A stretch of DNA of 64,000 bases from Apricaphanius iberus (GCA_028564705.1 JAPXFQ010002094.1:58075-122074), one strand, 5' to 3'. Positions 25,401-38,899 are shown, counted from the stretch's first letter. Translations and numbers: made by a program. Notes: generated by a model from the sequence alone, not told the origin.

Positions 25401-28400
25401 GTATATGTCAAAAGTCACTTATTCACAGCAACAGTTTTGTCTTCAAAGTGATAGAGGCAAGGTTGCTGAACTTTATAAATACTTATTTTCATTTGAGCTT
25501 GTAAGGTGGTGGGGTAGTAGGTAGTTGGGACGTAGGGGGGTAGTTAGGAGGTGGGAGTTAGGAGGGGGGCAGCATTCGGCATTCACTGTGATCTGTGCTG
25601 TTCTCCTGTATGATCAATTCAACTTTTATTAAAACCTCCAAACGCTTAAAGGAATCTCTCTCATCTTTATTAAGAGTCTTAAATGCCACTACAACTGCTA
25701 TGGGAAGAACAGGTAAAGTGTTTAGATGCCCAAAGTTCGTAGAGACATTACCCCATTGATTTGCAGCTGTAATTGCAGCAAATGTGGTTCTTTTAAGTAC
25801 TTATTTTGAGGGGTGAAAAGTTATGCACACCACACAGATGAACCAGGAAAACCATGTATTTTCTATCTTAGATTTCACAGTTGCAAGTCAGTGTTTATTT
25901 TACATCTGTAGATTAATCATGTTTTTAAATATTACACCCGATTCTCCTTGATAGATTCAGAAACCCGTCTTAATATAACATTTATGAATGATTAATAAAG
26001 TATGTTGAACTATAACAACATTTTATTTTGGTTCAAATGTTGTGCTTTTTTTGACTTGAACTTTCTCAAGCAAAAAAAAAAAGATTCATGATTTAAACAC
26101 TGGATTCATTTAACATTGTTCCAAACGTGCAATATTCCCTTTCCTTATTACAAAAGAGGTGTTAAGAAAGGGCTACAACAACATAACATCTGTGGCTATT
26201 ACCTTCAACAATGACTGCTACTACTATTTGGTGAGGAAATGCATGTTGCTCAGAAATTATTAACCAAGGCCTTGAGTAGTAAATATGGCAATTAACGCCT
26301 GGTGGACTGGTCCAGTCAATGTTACAAGGTGAGTGACATGAGGCAGAGCATGCCTATAACAGGTGGAAGCAAAGGTCAGAAGTTAGCAGGTTTCTGGAAA
26401 AGGCCATTTAAAAGGTAAAGCAAGGAAAGGAAATTTAATTTCCCTCCTGGTCACTTTTACAGTGAGAAAGCTACTGACACAGAAGCAACAAAGTTCTTGA
26501 TAACCAGACAGTAGCATACTTGGTAATGGAAATATTTCTCACCACCCAGTGCACCACTCCTTCACGGGAATGGCACAAACACTTGGCTGAAAATAATTAA
26601 AAAGTCAGTTTTGCTTCAAAAGTCCATTCCACTGCTCATTTGCATATCTAAGTCAATGAGGAGTTGACTAGTGTTGCTGCAGTGTTTGTGTAAATAAATC
26701 CCTACAAAGCTCACGAACTTGGCATCTAATTTGAGGATTCTGGTCTAACATTTGTTTAATGGGTTATTTCATTCTGAACAGCATTTGATTATTATGTAGT
26801 TCAAAATCGAAAAATTGAATGTGTTGTTTGATTCAAAAACATAGAGACTGTATTGTTTGATTTGGAAAGAAAAACCGAAGATTTAACCACATCACACCTA
26901 ACCTGAAGTTTTCCACTCCAATCACAGTTTCTTAAAAATAGGTTCAGGATTTTGGGATCTTTTTTCTGAAAAAAAAAAAAAATACCAGTCTCCAGAAGAA
27001 GGGGTTTTCGAGGGAGCCAATGCGACCGGTAATGGTTTTGGCCATCTGGTTTTTCATTGATTCCTTAAAGATAAGTGTAGATGGGTGCTGCTGAAGTAAT
27101 CTTGTGCCACAGATCCGCCTGCCACAGTATGAATCATCAAGGTCAACAGTTTCAGCATTCAAGGAGTTTTAGGATTTAAGGTAAAACCCCTTTAAAAGTA
27201 CATTTTAAAAACGTTTGAGACAAACCTTGTGCTTTAACAAATTCACTGAACCTTTACAACTCCTGAAAGAGCGCTCTAAAATTTTGCTCTGGTTGTTCAT
27301 GGTTCTCCAGGGACCTGTATGACTCCATTGTCCAGTATGCAAGCTGCAGTCCTGCTTCGCATGTCTAGACAGAGGAAAAGAAAGAAATATATGCCAGCAT
27401 GTACGGTAAAAAGACCCATTCTGGGGCTCAGAGTTTAATTACTTTTTCCTTCCTGATAACCTCTTAATAACTGAGACTTTTAGTCTTTCAGAAAATGATT
27501 TTAACGGAGAGCACAGAGAACTGGTTTTATTTTTGTTTGAAAAAAAAAGTAATTTTAGGCAGACTAATCTATAAGACAATGTTGACACGCCTGTTTTAAT
27601 GTGACTGTTTGGCTTTAAAATTTTCAATAATAAAGCTGAAAATAGGATTTATGTCATAAATTAGCTAAATTAGCTTTCTCTTTTCTTCCTTTCTGTTCAT
27701 CGCTGATGTCCTACAAGCTTAGGCAGTCCAGACAGATCATCTTTCAGCTACCACAGTATTGTATTTGACTGACATACTGACCAGACCTTGTGCTGTCTAC
27801 TCCCCCACGTTTCTCTGGCTACTGAGCATCTCTTGTCATCAGGCCTGCTCTGTTGAACCATTGGCTTGGTCGATGTGTCATGACTGGCAGTAAAGGGAAA
27901 ATAAACAGCTCTGGATTATGATAATTGGTCAGTTAGCTTCAGCCCAACTGCAGCACTAAAGACATGACCAATTAATCAAGTGTCCTGGTGAAACCTTTTA
28001 TAACAAGCACAACAATAACATCTGGAAATAATTTTATCCTACATGTAAGACAAAAACCACTAAGATGTTCATGTACACTTCATCCCCCAGCACAAGATTT
28101 TTTTCCTCATAACTGGAGATAATCGTTGGATTGCTATTTGACTTTTCCGACATTACATCTGTTATCATGATGTTTATCGCCACGTTAAACACAAAAACAA
28201 TATTTAAACAACACAAAGAAGAAATAATTAAGAGAACATTACTTTGATAGAAATCATTACTCAAATCCTTGTTTTGTGGAATAATATTAAAATTTATAGT
28301 ATAAATAATCTTGTTTTGCATGTAAATGTTTATTTTTCAGTGTCAAGTTGCTGGTCTCCGTACATTCTTGCACATCTTTGCAATGTGCTTAAAATTACTT

Positions 28401-31400
28401 GATTAGGCTATCCAATTTTTATATATCTATTTGTAATATATTATACATGAACATAATCGTGAGAAACACAAGACATATTACAGTGTTTTTATTAGAGTTT
28501 TGGGCACTTTTGAAAAACTGAAACATGCATAAAAATATACACACTTGAAAACATACATAGCATACAGACTTGTTCAGAGTAAAACGATTGTGGGTTTATC
28601 TCCCATACCAGAAGAAGAGTTGTAGATTTCTAAAAAGACAACATTTTATGAGAATGTGGCCACTGTAAATTTGTAACTGATACCTGATGTAACAGTATAT
28701 GTTCAGTTCAATGTGTATTAAAAAAATGATGCAAAAAACATTTTCAGATCTATAAAAACTGATTACAACATTCTCAGTTCACAACTCTGCCCACCAAGGA
28801 GATAAGACTAAATAGCTCTGAGATACATTCTGATAGTTTGACTGTCTGTTAAGTGTTTTGTCAGGTTGTTATGTTGCACTCTTCTTTCTTACACACACCT
28901 AACCCCACCTCCCAATTTTTCTCTACTTTCTAATTTCTCAATCAACCCCCCTTCCTTCTGAGGCACAATTAAAAAAGAAAAAGCCACTGTGTCGCTAAAC
29001 CACACTCAGACAGACCGGGGAACTGCTCTGAATAAACTTCTCTCACTGACTCCATTTCTCTTCAAAATGACCTGGGCTGGCGCTTGGCTAGTTTAGTGCC
29101 GACTTTGGGAGGAGACAGACTGTAATCTCAGCCATAATCCATTTTAATCAACAATAACACTCTACATCCAGTCCCAGGGCGAGGCCGCAGAACTACGCCG
29201 AGCCACAGATTTACATCTCTGTGAGGCAGCGCTGAAATATGGACTTGATTTATACAGGTTTTATTTGGCACAAATTGTCTGAGCTACAGATCACATGGTT
29301 CAGTCTTTTCCCCCCAGGCATCCATAGAAGGTCCTTTTCAGTTGTGCTTATTTGCAAAAGAAGGATGATGTCACAGGAACATTTTTGTCATTATAGTCTA
29401 CTTTAGGGTTTAGTGGAAGGTACTCCGTTAAATTATTTGAAAACTGTTTAAAATGTATTCTAATCTTATCCAAACTGGGTGATTTTTGATCTGATTGATG
29501 TTTAAATGGGATTTATATAATAAAGAATTCAGTCTTCTTGACAGTAATTGCATAACAGATTTAAATGTAATACCTAAGATTTTGGACATAAGATTCTTTT
29601 GTAATGTTTTAATCAATTATCCTACCTGCAATTGATAACCATCTTGGTATCCTCATTTATTATAAATCTACATCAGTTGGTCCCAGCCAATGAAGTTAAT
29701 CATACTTGATGAGGTTAATCACACTTGTCCAACCAGCCTTCCACGTTTCAACTCATTCAATCATTGCCATATTTGCATTAGGTGATTATGCTTGAGAAGC
29801 TGATGATGAAATGTAACTAGGATATGGACGGACGAGAATATTTCTTTCTGAAATGCACACTAAGAGCACAATATGTAAAGAGCTTCTGGACAGTGTGACT
29901 GTCTGATATAAAACATGTGTCAGGAGGAAACTGGAATTAAAATCACAATGCAGCAATTGCAAGACAATTACGATTCACACTTAGCCACCGACACCCTTAA
30001 AGTAAACTAGATTTGATTGATTTTTACACTGTGTTAGTGGTTAATAAAACAGCATTTAAGTATTTAAATTATAAAATTTTATAACTTATTTGAGATTAGA
30101 ATTGTTTTATGTTTGTTGAAATATGCTTGTTCTTGGCTCCTGCTGAACTAGGCTACCAGACTATGGGACACACTAATGATGATATGTGATAATGATATGA
30201 TTTAAGAGTTAGCTACTATAGGAAAGATATTTACTGTAATACCCTTTTAACATGTTTTTACTTAAAACTCCTGAACAATTCATCTAAAACAATTTAGGGG
30301 TTATAAGTCTTGTACTCCTAGCACAATATCTTAATGTAAATGCGAATGCAGCAACATTAGCTTGTCTTGATAGGTTCCATTAATTATCCAAAACAAATTC
30401 TTAGTTTATTTAGAGAGGGTGCCAAAAGAATAAGCTGGATTCGTAAAATATATCACTATTGAGATTGAAGACATTGTTGATCTATTGTAGGTGTCTCTCC
30501 TACACCCTCTAATGTAAAGGAAATTTATATTTGGAAATATAATGTCCCCCCTATGCGTTGGTGTAGCAGTCCCCCCCCAAAAAAAAAAATACCCAAAACA
30601 AACAAAAAACATTACTGACTGGCTGGTCATGTTTCTTAACAGGTGCTCTTGGGGGAAGAGTAGTCTTTGATAGTGGTCAGATATGTTTAAAAAATAAGCT
30701 AAATCCTCCGGAAACTCTTGTCCTCCAGAGAAGCCTGACCTCACAACAGCTACGAGGCCTGATAAACCTTTGTGAACGATGCTGTTAAATATATTTTTTT
30801 CATTAGTAACCATTTGGCTGTCTGTTTTTGAGAGAATCTCTAAGATATGGCAATGGCATGTCTTAAATAATAATTTTTAAGACTGCCATACGTTTTTCAG
30901 TTGCTGTCCTCTTTGCATAAATAATCTGAATCCAATGTGACCTAAAGAACAGAAATCCCAGGACATTCCCAAATTAAATACCAAAAGAAACCTGTATTGC
31001 CATATATCATGTGTCTGCAGAAATCTATCCATTTACAAAAACAGAAAACAGCTTGTCCCCAACCAAAGAACTGCACATCACGCAACACTATTGGTGGTTG
31101 TGAAAGTTCACAATTAGTCAGAGGACAAAGGTGGTTTGACTTGCAAGTTGTTTTTTAATATTTTCTTTTCTTTTGAGAAAAAGGGATAAAAAGTCAAACA
31201 AACATTGAAAAAGGGGTTGAGGGACAAAAATAGTTTGGGCCCAACTTAAAGTTAACTAACTAAAACACAGACAAAAAAGAACCGACAGGCCTGACAAGGA
31301 TTCTTCTTCCCCAAAATGACACACTCAGGGGAGGTTTTAAGCAGAAGGACAAGACTAAACTAGACACATGGGGGAGAAGAAATAAACTAAAATTACAATT

Positions 31401-31874
31401 TACTAATCTAAGTTGAAACAAAGAAAACCATTAAACTAACAATTTATTAAACAAAAAAAAAAAAATCTTATCAATAAAGTAATTAAATCATAATCTTTAA
31501 GGAAACAAAACTAAAGTCCATGTAAAGGTTTGGCCGTTCCTCCTGCAGTTGTCCCCTCCAGTGGAACAGGCCAACCTTCAGTGATTGTGGGATTGAGGGC
31601 ACCTGGGGTGAGACTCAAAGACAAACAGAGTAAATAAACTCTTTTTCACTTAAGACAAATCAAATGTGTGCACTACATTTAACATATACCAAGTAAACAA
31701 ATGAAATATTTTAATTTAAAGAAAAACAAAATAAATACTAACACATATGTGGTGGGTGCTGGTCCATCCACCACTGTGGTGGTTTGATGCTGAAAGACTA
31801 CTTTCAAAACTTGTCATTTTTTTCTTTAAAATATTATGTCAAAACTAAAGAACATAAAAAAGATTCCTTGGGAT
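22418..31874. other. Long non-coding stretch, no gene recognised
   Basis: Mostly AT-rich unique-looking sequence. Notable points are TTCTTATA-type short repeats at 22745-22815, a G-rich cluster at 25504-25571, and a less AT-rich, repeat-free island at 28990-29300. Purine-rich sequence at 31270-31460 resembles fish repeats but could not be assigned. Open frames such as 23618-23887 (89 codons), 25065-25418 (117 codons, minus) and 30406-30813 (135 codons, minus) show no family motif and no codon bias that would support a gene. Confidence 0.45.
25504..25571 (+). other. G-rich cluster, possible G-quadruplex
   Basis: Five runs of three to six G (GGGG, GGG, GGGGGG, GGG, GGGGGG) fall within about 60 bp on the plus strand, with loops longer than the classic seven bases. 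Confidence 0.4.
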
Positions 31875-33412
31875 TAGGGGTGGAGCCGAATCCAAATACG
31901 GTATTGGGAAAGGCACAACTAAAATATTTAAAAAAAAAATCATTTTGAACAAATACATGAACAAATATTTGTATTTTGGGGAAAGAAATATGTTATATCA
32001 AGTTATGTTTCCTCATGAGACCACAGTGCCGTACCCCAGATAAGTGAGTGACAGGAGTTGGGAAGGGGAGGGTTAAAGAAGTGACTGACCCAGCTGCTCC
32101 ACACAGCAACATAGAAGGTATGAAGAAACAAAAAACAAACAAAAAACAACTTAACTATATTACTATTTTTGCTAAATAGATTTTTGTTACATATCTGGGC
32201 TCTGCAGACAGTTTATAACTTTTGAGTTTGATGGGGAGATAATTAATTACACTGCATTAGAATTAATGTCTGCAGTCGGGTGTAAACACACCCACCCACG
32301 TACACGCACACACACACAAAAATACACGTACACACACGGAGAAGCACCAATCCTCCCGCCAACACCAATATACCCACCACCATGCTCTGCAAACCCCTCC
32401 ACAAGCACCAAATCATTCTCACCATGTTCTGCCTCCGTTGGTCTTTTTTCAATGACTTTCCTTTTTACATGTTCATTACTGGATTTATGGAAAAACACCT
32501 ACCAATATTGCATATCCATAATTATTATAATGGATAATTAAATCTAATGTACATTAGAAATGTAACGCATCAAAAAAAGAAGAAAAAAAGTCTATTTTGA
32601 ATTTTACTCAAATACAAATACTTTTCCCCCTCAACAAATACAGATACAAATACCGGCTACCTTGCACACCCCTACATGACATGAATGTGTGATAGACAAG
32701 ACTACTTATGATACATCATTCATTTATTTATACTAATGTTGAGGGTGGGGTTGACAGACAGTACCAAGAGATGATGCTTTAGGTGAATGTGATTATGCAT
32801 AGCTCATGGCTACAGTTTGATATCTCTACCACGGCAGTCTGCAAAAGACAGAGTGAATTAATTATACCAAATAATTCCCAAAAGTTCACATAATTTGACA
32901 CAACTACACTTTTTTTTAACCTTTTTAAAGAAGCGTTAAGATTACTCTTTAAACAGCCTATTGTCTAAATTAACCGAGCTTACAGAGCAGCACAGAGCGA
33001 ACATCAGAGCACCCGAGTGCAGATGTCAATAAATGGAATAATCACAGGATCAAACGATGCCTCCCGGAGGTATAAACTCCAGAACCCGGTTAAGGTACCG
33101 AAAATCTATTCAACAAAAACGGTCAAACAGCTAAGTCTTTTTTTCGCTCCACCGAGCCATTTGTTGCTGTTTAGAGCAGCTGTGACAGACACATGTTCTA
33201 CTCCCCCTCGAACATCCTCCGCCACTCATAAACGTCACTCAACTACTTATCTGGGCTGTATGCACTGCAGTCTCATGAGACTTTCCAATGTAAAGTTTTT
33301 TTTGTTCCCTATACAAATATATGTTTTTAATTGTTTGTACAAAATAAGTATTCATAATAAACACATTATTTGTGCCTTTCCAAATACCATATTTGGGTTT
33401 TGCTCCACCCCT
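31875..33412. mobile_element. Non-autonomous DNA transposon with long imperfect terminal inverted repeats (hAT-like)
   Basis: The left end TAGGGGTGGAGCCGAAT and the right end (GGGTTTTGCTCCACCCCT) are inverted copies. Both arms then share blocks in mirrored order: a TACGGTATT/AATACCATA block, GGAAAGGCACAA/TTGTGCCTTTCC, CTCATGAGAC, and CCAGATAAGT followed by AGTGAC. The arms reach about 180 bp inward. No transposase frame is present. An additional terminus-like sequence (ACCTTGCACACCCCTA, ending 32674) suggests a second element inside, together with the CA-rich stretch at 32287-32335. No clear 8-bp target duplication is visible, and LINE sequence flanks only the right side. hAT membership is inferred from the TAGGGGTG-type end. 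Confidence 0.55.
32287..32338. repeat. Impure (CA)n repeat
   Basis: CA-rich stretch with CCCA and CGTA interruptions inside the long-TIR element. Confidence 0.8.
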
Positions 33413-33479
33413 GCTGGAGAACTGGGTTGGACTCTCTGGTACAGTACTTGGTTGGTATGAGTCTTACCTAAAGAATGGA

Positions 33480-34236
33480 AAATTATCTGTGTCATTAGGC
33501 ATTATTTTATCAGACAGAATTTACATGTGGGGTGCCCCAGAGCTCCATCCTGCCCCCCTACTATTTAATAACTATGCAGATGATACTCAGATTTACATTA
33601 CAATGTCACCAGGTGACTTTGAACCCATTCAAACCTTAAATGACTGCATAAAGCAAATCGATGAGGGATGTGCCATAATTTTCTCCAGCTGAATATGAAC
33701 AAAACTGAAGCTATTATTTTTGGACCTAAAGAGGAAAGACCAAGAGTCAGCACACAGCTTCAGTTAACACAGATAGAAACTACTGATCAGGCCTGAAATC
33801 TAGTTGTAGTAATGGACTCAGATTGGGACCTGCATGGTCACTTAAAGGCAATTACAAGATTAGCCTTCAATCACCTGAAGAACATTTATATGATTAAGGA
33901 CTAATGTTGCAACGGGACCTCAAAAAACGTACCTAAGCATTTATCTTTATCAGCTTGATTTCTGAGACAGGGTCTTCACAATTCTGCCTAATAAGTCAAT
34001 CAGACAACCACCGCTGATCCAGAATGCTGCTGCTCACATTCTTACTAGAACCAGGAAAGTAGAGTGCATCACCCCAGTTCTAACGTCCTTACACTGCCTC
34101 CCTGTAGCTCGAAATAGCCTTTAAAATACCTCTACTAGTTTATACATCATCAAATTTCTTAGGATCAAAGTACGTTGAAGACTTGTTGCCACTATATCAA
34201 ACCCCCAGACCACTTAGGTTTTCCAGCTCTAGTCCA
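33480..34236 (+). pseudogene. Decayed L2-type reverse transcriptase
   Basis: The catalytic box YADD is encoded at 33573-33584 in an open stretch of about 100 codons. Upstream, the usual GVPQGS motif is altered to a GAPELH-like sequence, and part of the palm before the YADD box is missing. Downstream coding continues in other frames through frameshifts. The remaining domains end at the hAT insertion. Confidence 0.65.
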
Positions 34237-34244
34237 CTAATGAT

Positions 34245-35490
34245 TACGGATGGGTACCAATGTCCATTGCCATTATGGCACCGGTTCTGACATAAACGGT
34301 AGTAACCAGACCGAAAAGCAGCGCACATTTTGGTGCCAACCGCCAAGAGTTATTCCCTATATCAACAAAAAAGGTAAACATGGCTATGTTTGTGCAATAA
34401 AACTGCTGAAAGTTAGGGCTGTCGAAATTAACAAACCAATGCTGATCGATTAATTCCTAGAATTAACTCTTCCCCCTCCCCTTTTTTTCGCAATGAAAAA
34501 CGCATTCCCAGAATATTTGCCTTGTTTATAATTCAGCCCGCACCACATCACCTCTCCTTCCTAACCAGCCAAACTGTGGACTGTTGTGCAGCAGCATGTG
34601 TTTGTGATCCTAAATGACATGTGAGTATACTGTATTATTATTGGAGTACTGGCTTTATGGTGATATGATAAGTTCGAAAGTTGTCTGTGTTAATTATCTA
34701 TCCGCTTCGGATATCAGCTCTGGTGTGCGGCAAAGAGTTTGCTGTGTTTGCAGTGCAGAGTTTAAACGCTCAATATTTAAGTTGATTAATGTTGGTTTAC
34801 TGTATAGTTTCCGTATATTTCATAGTGAGATGACGCTGCATTAAAAATTCGAAATTATTTAGTTAAAGGGATGTCTTCGGACTAAAATTAATGCTAACTA
34901 TTATTATTAGAAGTGGCTGTGTACATCTTCATAATATTTCCTATTTTGATAAACTGGAGAATCTGATGAGTGTTTACTTTTGGAAAATTGTCAATTTTGA
35001 CATTAGATTAGTCTATATTACATTTGATTTATCTGATGATTAATACAGTCTGCTGATATTCAAATGTTACGTTTATTCATATATTTTGGTTAGTTCTACA
35101 TCAATTTGCTATTATTTTTCAAATGAGACCATAGAAACATTGCCAATGTAGTTGTGGAGTTCAAAACAAAAACTTAATGGATTTCTCCCTTATTAAATTA
35201 TTTTTAAAGAGCAACTGCATCGAGATTTGTCCTTTTATTTACTCGGAAAAATTTTTAGTCATATATAGGAATGGTGATTCGTTTACAGCTACCCTGTGAT
35301 TAATTAGATCACAACTTTTTATTGTTTGACAGCCCTATTAAAAATAACTAAGTAAGAGGGTTTTCGGATTAAGTATGTATGTTTTCCATTCTTGAAGCAC
35401 CGGTTCAAGCACCGTTTAAGCACCGGCACCGTTTCAAAAGTACCGGTTTTGCACCGGTATCAGATAAAACCTAAATGATATCCATCTCCA
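34245..35490. mobile_element. hAT-like non-autonomous element inserted in the L2 LINE
   Basis: The left end TACGGATGGGTACC and the right end (inverted TGGAGATGGATATC) are imperfect inverted repeats. The flanks CTAATGAT (34237-34244) and CTAATCAT (35491-35498) make an 8-bp duplication with one mismatch, as expected for hAT. Subterminal ACCGGT-rich motifs (GCACCGGTTC, AAGCACCGGCACC, TACCGGTTTTGCACCGG) are repeated near the right end. L2 sequence is continuous once the segment is removed, which confirms the limits. It contains a second element (34414-35337) and no transposase. Confidence 0.7.
34414..35337. mobile_element. Second hAT-like element nested in the first
   Basis: The ends TAGGGCTGTCGAAA and, inverted, TAGGGCTGTCAAAC are near-perfect terminal inverted repeats of a common hAT type. 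Both subterminal regions also share GATTAATT-type motifs. The flanks CTGAAAGT and TTAAAAAT match at only five of eight positions, so the target duplication is eroded. Internal sequence has no transposase frame. Confidence 0.7.
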
Positions 35491-35830
35491 CTAATCATAG
35501 CTGGAATTAGAACCAAACATGGAGAAGCACCTTTCCGTTTCTGTACTCCCCTTATCTGGAACAAACTTCCAGATCGCTGCAAAGCTGTTGAAAGACTGAG
35601 TTCTTTTAAACCAAAGGTAAGAAAAAAACATCGACTTAGTGCCGCCTTTGAGTAAATGTTTAATAACAGCTGGTATTTTAATGTTTTAATGTGTCATATG
35701 TCATCTGTTTCTATTGTTATTTTTTGCTTTTATTGCTTCTTTTATTTCATTTTGTCCCCTAATGATGTAAAGCGCCTTGAACAACCTTGGTCTTGGAAGT
35801 GTGCTATACAAATAAAGATACCTTGCCTTA

Positions 35831-36971
35831 TGCAAGTTGATTACTGAGAAACCTAATTTTAAAACAACATAAATAAACTAACCTTGCAAACTGGATAAGT
35901 ACTCATCGTTCTTAGTTTGACCCATTGACTGTATTTCAAGCCAGGCACAGCAGGACCCTGTCAACAGTACACAGAGTTAATTACACTTTCTCTGGTTCTA
36001 TATTACACCCATGTTACACCAATCTACCTCTGACAAGTGGCCTCTTTGTCCACTAAGCTTTTCTCAAGTGACAGGATGTGTTAATATCGCTTGCTTGATT
36101 GAATGTGATAAGTCTTGCAATTCCCCACCCCCATCTGGTTGTGTCTCTGTGTGTGTGTTTGTGTGTGTCACCTCCCAGTGTCTAAACTTTGTAACTAAGT
36201 TTGAATTGCACTCTTTGTCTTCTCGTGATCTGATCCAAGTCATGAAGGCAGGATCATGGCTGCCAGTAGTCAACTGTTTGCTTTGGAAACAGATCAAAGC
36301 ATATGAGTAGGAGGAGATGGACAGGGTAAGTTAGGAGGGGATGTGGTTGAACATAGGCTAGTAAAAGTGATACAGCATCTTAAGGTACACTGTGGCTTTG
36401 TCCCCAAACTAGAAGCTTTGGAAACTCTGTGGCTCTCTGAGCGACAGGATCAGTTTTTCTTGCCACTTCTGCCTTGTCATCAAGACAACATGCTACTCCT
36501 GAATTTGACAAGATCTGCGTGTGTCGAAATCAACAACATGGCCCAACTCTCTACGGTCCCTACTGAGCTGCAAATGAGTTTGCTGTCTCTTGTGTGCATG
36601 GTTGGTCTCCCTGAAAACAGATCCAGTACACAGTGCATGAATGTGACAATATCAACAGGTTTCTATGAATCAATAAGGCTGTTGTTCACAGCGCACAAGT
36701 GAAACAGATTAAATGAAAAGCTGCAGAATGAAGCATAACTTTTTTGTTATTAAGGATAACAAACAACAATAAAAAAACTTTCAACATTCAGAATCGAGTT
36801 CCCCACCTTAAACTAGAAAACCACTCAGAGGGTGCAGATCTTGGGAAAGCAGTATAAAACCCTGTAGTCAGGTGGTAAGGTTGGAGAAAATAATTCTGAA
36901 AAAAAGCTACAAAATTAAAATATAGACCAGAGACCAGAGTCTCAAACTGAATTGACTAAGTGAACAACTTG
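35831..36971. other. Non-coding stretch with an unassigned 119-codon frame
   Basis: A TG repeat lies at 36146-36168. The plus-strand frame at 36343-36702 is open for 119 codons, but I recognise no domain, signal peptide or repeat family in it. It could be chance, as several similar frames occur in this window. Confidence 0.35.
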
Positions 36972-37194
36972 CAGGGGTCCCCAAATCCAGGCCTCAAGGG
37001 CCGGTGTCCTACCTGTTATAGTTGTATCCCTGCTCCAACACAGCTGATTCAAATTGTCCAGCTTCCTCCTTAGCATGACAAACTTCTGAAGAGGCCTGCT
37101 AATGAGCCATCATTTGATTCCTGTGTGCTGAACCATGGAAGGAACTAAAACCTTCAGGATACTGGCCCTCGAGGCCTGGATTTGGGGATCCCTG
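36972..37194. mobile_element. 223-bp palindromic MITE (hAT-like)
   Basis: The element starts CAGGGGTCCCCAAATCCAGG and ends with its inverted copy (CCTGGATTTGGGGATCCCTG). The GGCC...CTCAAGGGCCGG block is mirrored near the right end. It is a very common small element type in teleosts. No coding capacity. Flanking 8-mers ACAACTTG and TAAGGTTT do not form a clear duplication, so the copy is old. Confidence 0.8.
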
Positions 37195-38899
37195 TAAGGT
37201 TTCAGTTAAAAGTAAGGGTTTAAGTTAAATGAGAAATTAGCTTAACCACACTGAAAGCTACTCAACTAAAGTAAATCCCCCCAAAAAACTAACAAGTCTA
37301 CTGCACTTAATAATTATAACAACAAAACAACAGAGAAGTCAAAACACAAGCAGAAAAAAAAAGAACAGAGCATGCACAGCATTGTGTTTTGAAAAGCACA
37401 ATGTCAAGCTGTAAAGTTACTTTAAAATATTATACTTGTATGCTTTTACTTTGAAAGAAACAGTGGTCTGAACACAGGTGTCCGGCCCTCATCAGTCCTG
37501 TCCAGACAAAGAAATTATCTGCATTTACATGCAGTTAGAGAAAAATGAATTATCTTAGTCTGGCTGGCGTCGAATTTAACTGGACTTCTCACAATCTGAC
37601 AAACCCACCCAGATAATGCTGTTAGAAAATCAAAATTTTCTGCATGTAAACTCCAGCCAAGCGATTCTGATAGTATAGCTTTTCAGATGAAGTGATGAGC
37701 CTGCTGAAGCAGTAATAACAACACCCACACAGCAGAAACAATGAGGATAACACAATCAAAAAGTACTGTACTTACAAATATATAATCTGCATGAATGCCT
37801 CCGGCATATGTTTACTATCTGTGTAGCTATAGTCCACAATGTCAGCATGAATGGTCACATGTCACTATCTATTCACAAAGTTGAATCCACTGAATAAAAT
37901 TATTTCATTTTCTGAGTTACATGTAAATTTGAATAAAGACTCCCTTTCCCTATTTGTCTGATTATTGCCTAAATATGATTTAGATGTGCATATAAACCTA
38001 CTGAGTGATAAGACAGAGACAGAGAAAAGTTGAGGATGAAAAGCAGCATCTAAGTTTGGAGTTCTTTTAAATTGGGGAAAAAAGAAAGAAAGCAAACATG
38101 AGTTGGTAACAATTATGTCTAGGAGGGTAATTATGTTGTTTGTCAAACCTTATGATGTTAAAATGATGTTGTTCAACATCTTGCTATATAACGTTGAATG
38201 CTAAATTACAACGAAATATGGTAAACTTTCTAGTAACAGACAAAAGTAATTAGGCACTACATACAGTATAAAGATGTTTGTTTAACCCTCCTATTACGTT
38301 AATTTGTCAGGAACACATTGCATTTTAAATGATCCAAATTATGTCTGAAATCAAAAAAATCCTAATAAGCAGTGTGAATATATAATACCTTACTCAATTG
38401 CTAATTATTCAATCCATTCTTTTTGTGCAATGGTGTTCCTTACCTATAACAAATTGTAGTTTGTGAAAAAAACAGCACTACCCTTGTACCCTGATTCTCC
38501 TCCCGGGCTTCTCTAACCGACTTTCCACTGTAAGCCAAATGTTCAGTGCTTAGCTGATGTTTGCATCACATGCTGCCCATATTTTTGTCCTATATTTAGC
38601 TGGATTTGCAGCCATGTATTACCTAAATGGGCAGCGACCTCTGAATGGCACCAGCCTTTCATCCACTGTGATATTAGTGCCTGGGTTGTAGAGCAGAGGA
38701 AGTTGCTCTAATCAATTGTCACACACTGTCCTAATGGCTGCCAGTTTGTCCCTCTACCATAAACCAGCCCTTGTCTATCAATTATCAAATCAGATTACTC
38801 TGGGAAAACTTTTAAATGTCTTCAGAGACACTGTGGCAAAAAATTAGCCCTGATTGTTTCTGCATCCCATGCTGTTGATTCATCCTTTGATTTATATAC
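37195..38899. other. Non-coding stretch
   Basis: No gene or complete element seen. The sequence AACCCTCCTATTACGTTAA near 38285 resembles the end of another common fish MITE, but no partner end is present. Confidence 0.4.

Larger units (their letters stand above)
33413..35830 (+). mobile_element. L2/Maui-like LINE, 5'-truncated, split by a nested hAT pair
   Basis: Part one (33413-34236) carries decayed reverse-transcriptase coding with a YADDTQIYIT block. It is followed by the sense of [16 protein letters not shown] and by the region that normally encodes IRQ...LIQNAAA. Part two (35491-35830) resumes with RTKHGEAPF-like and IWNKLPDRC-like coding, then a 3' UTR with GTAAAGCGCCTTGAA, GTGCTATACAAATAAAG and a CCTTGCC tail. 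The 1246 bp between the parts are an inserted element. Stops and frameshifts make this copy dead. Family assignment is from memory of fish L2 elements. Confidence 0.7.

Noticed and set aside
36343..36702. 119-codon frame as a possible gene
   Set aside because: No recognisable domain, start context or splice signals; length is not exceptional for this window.
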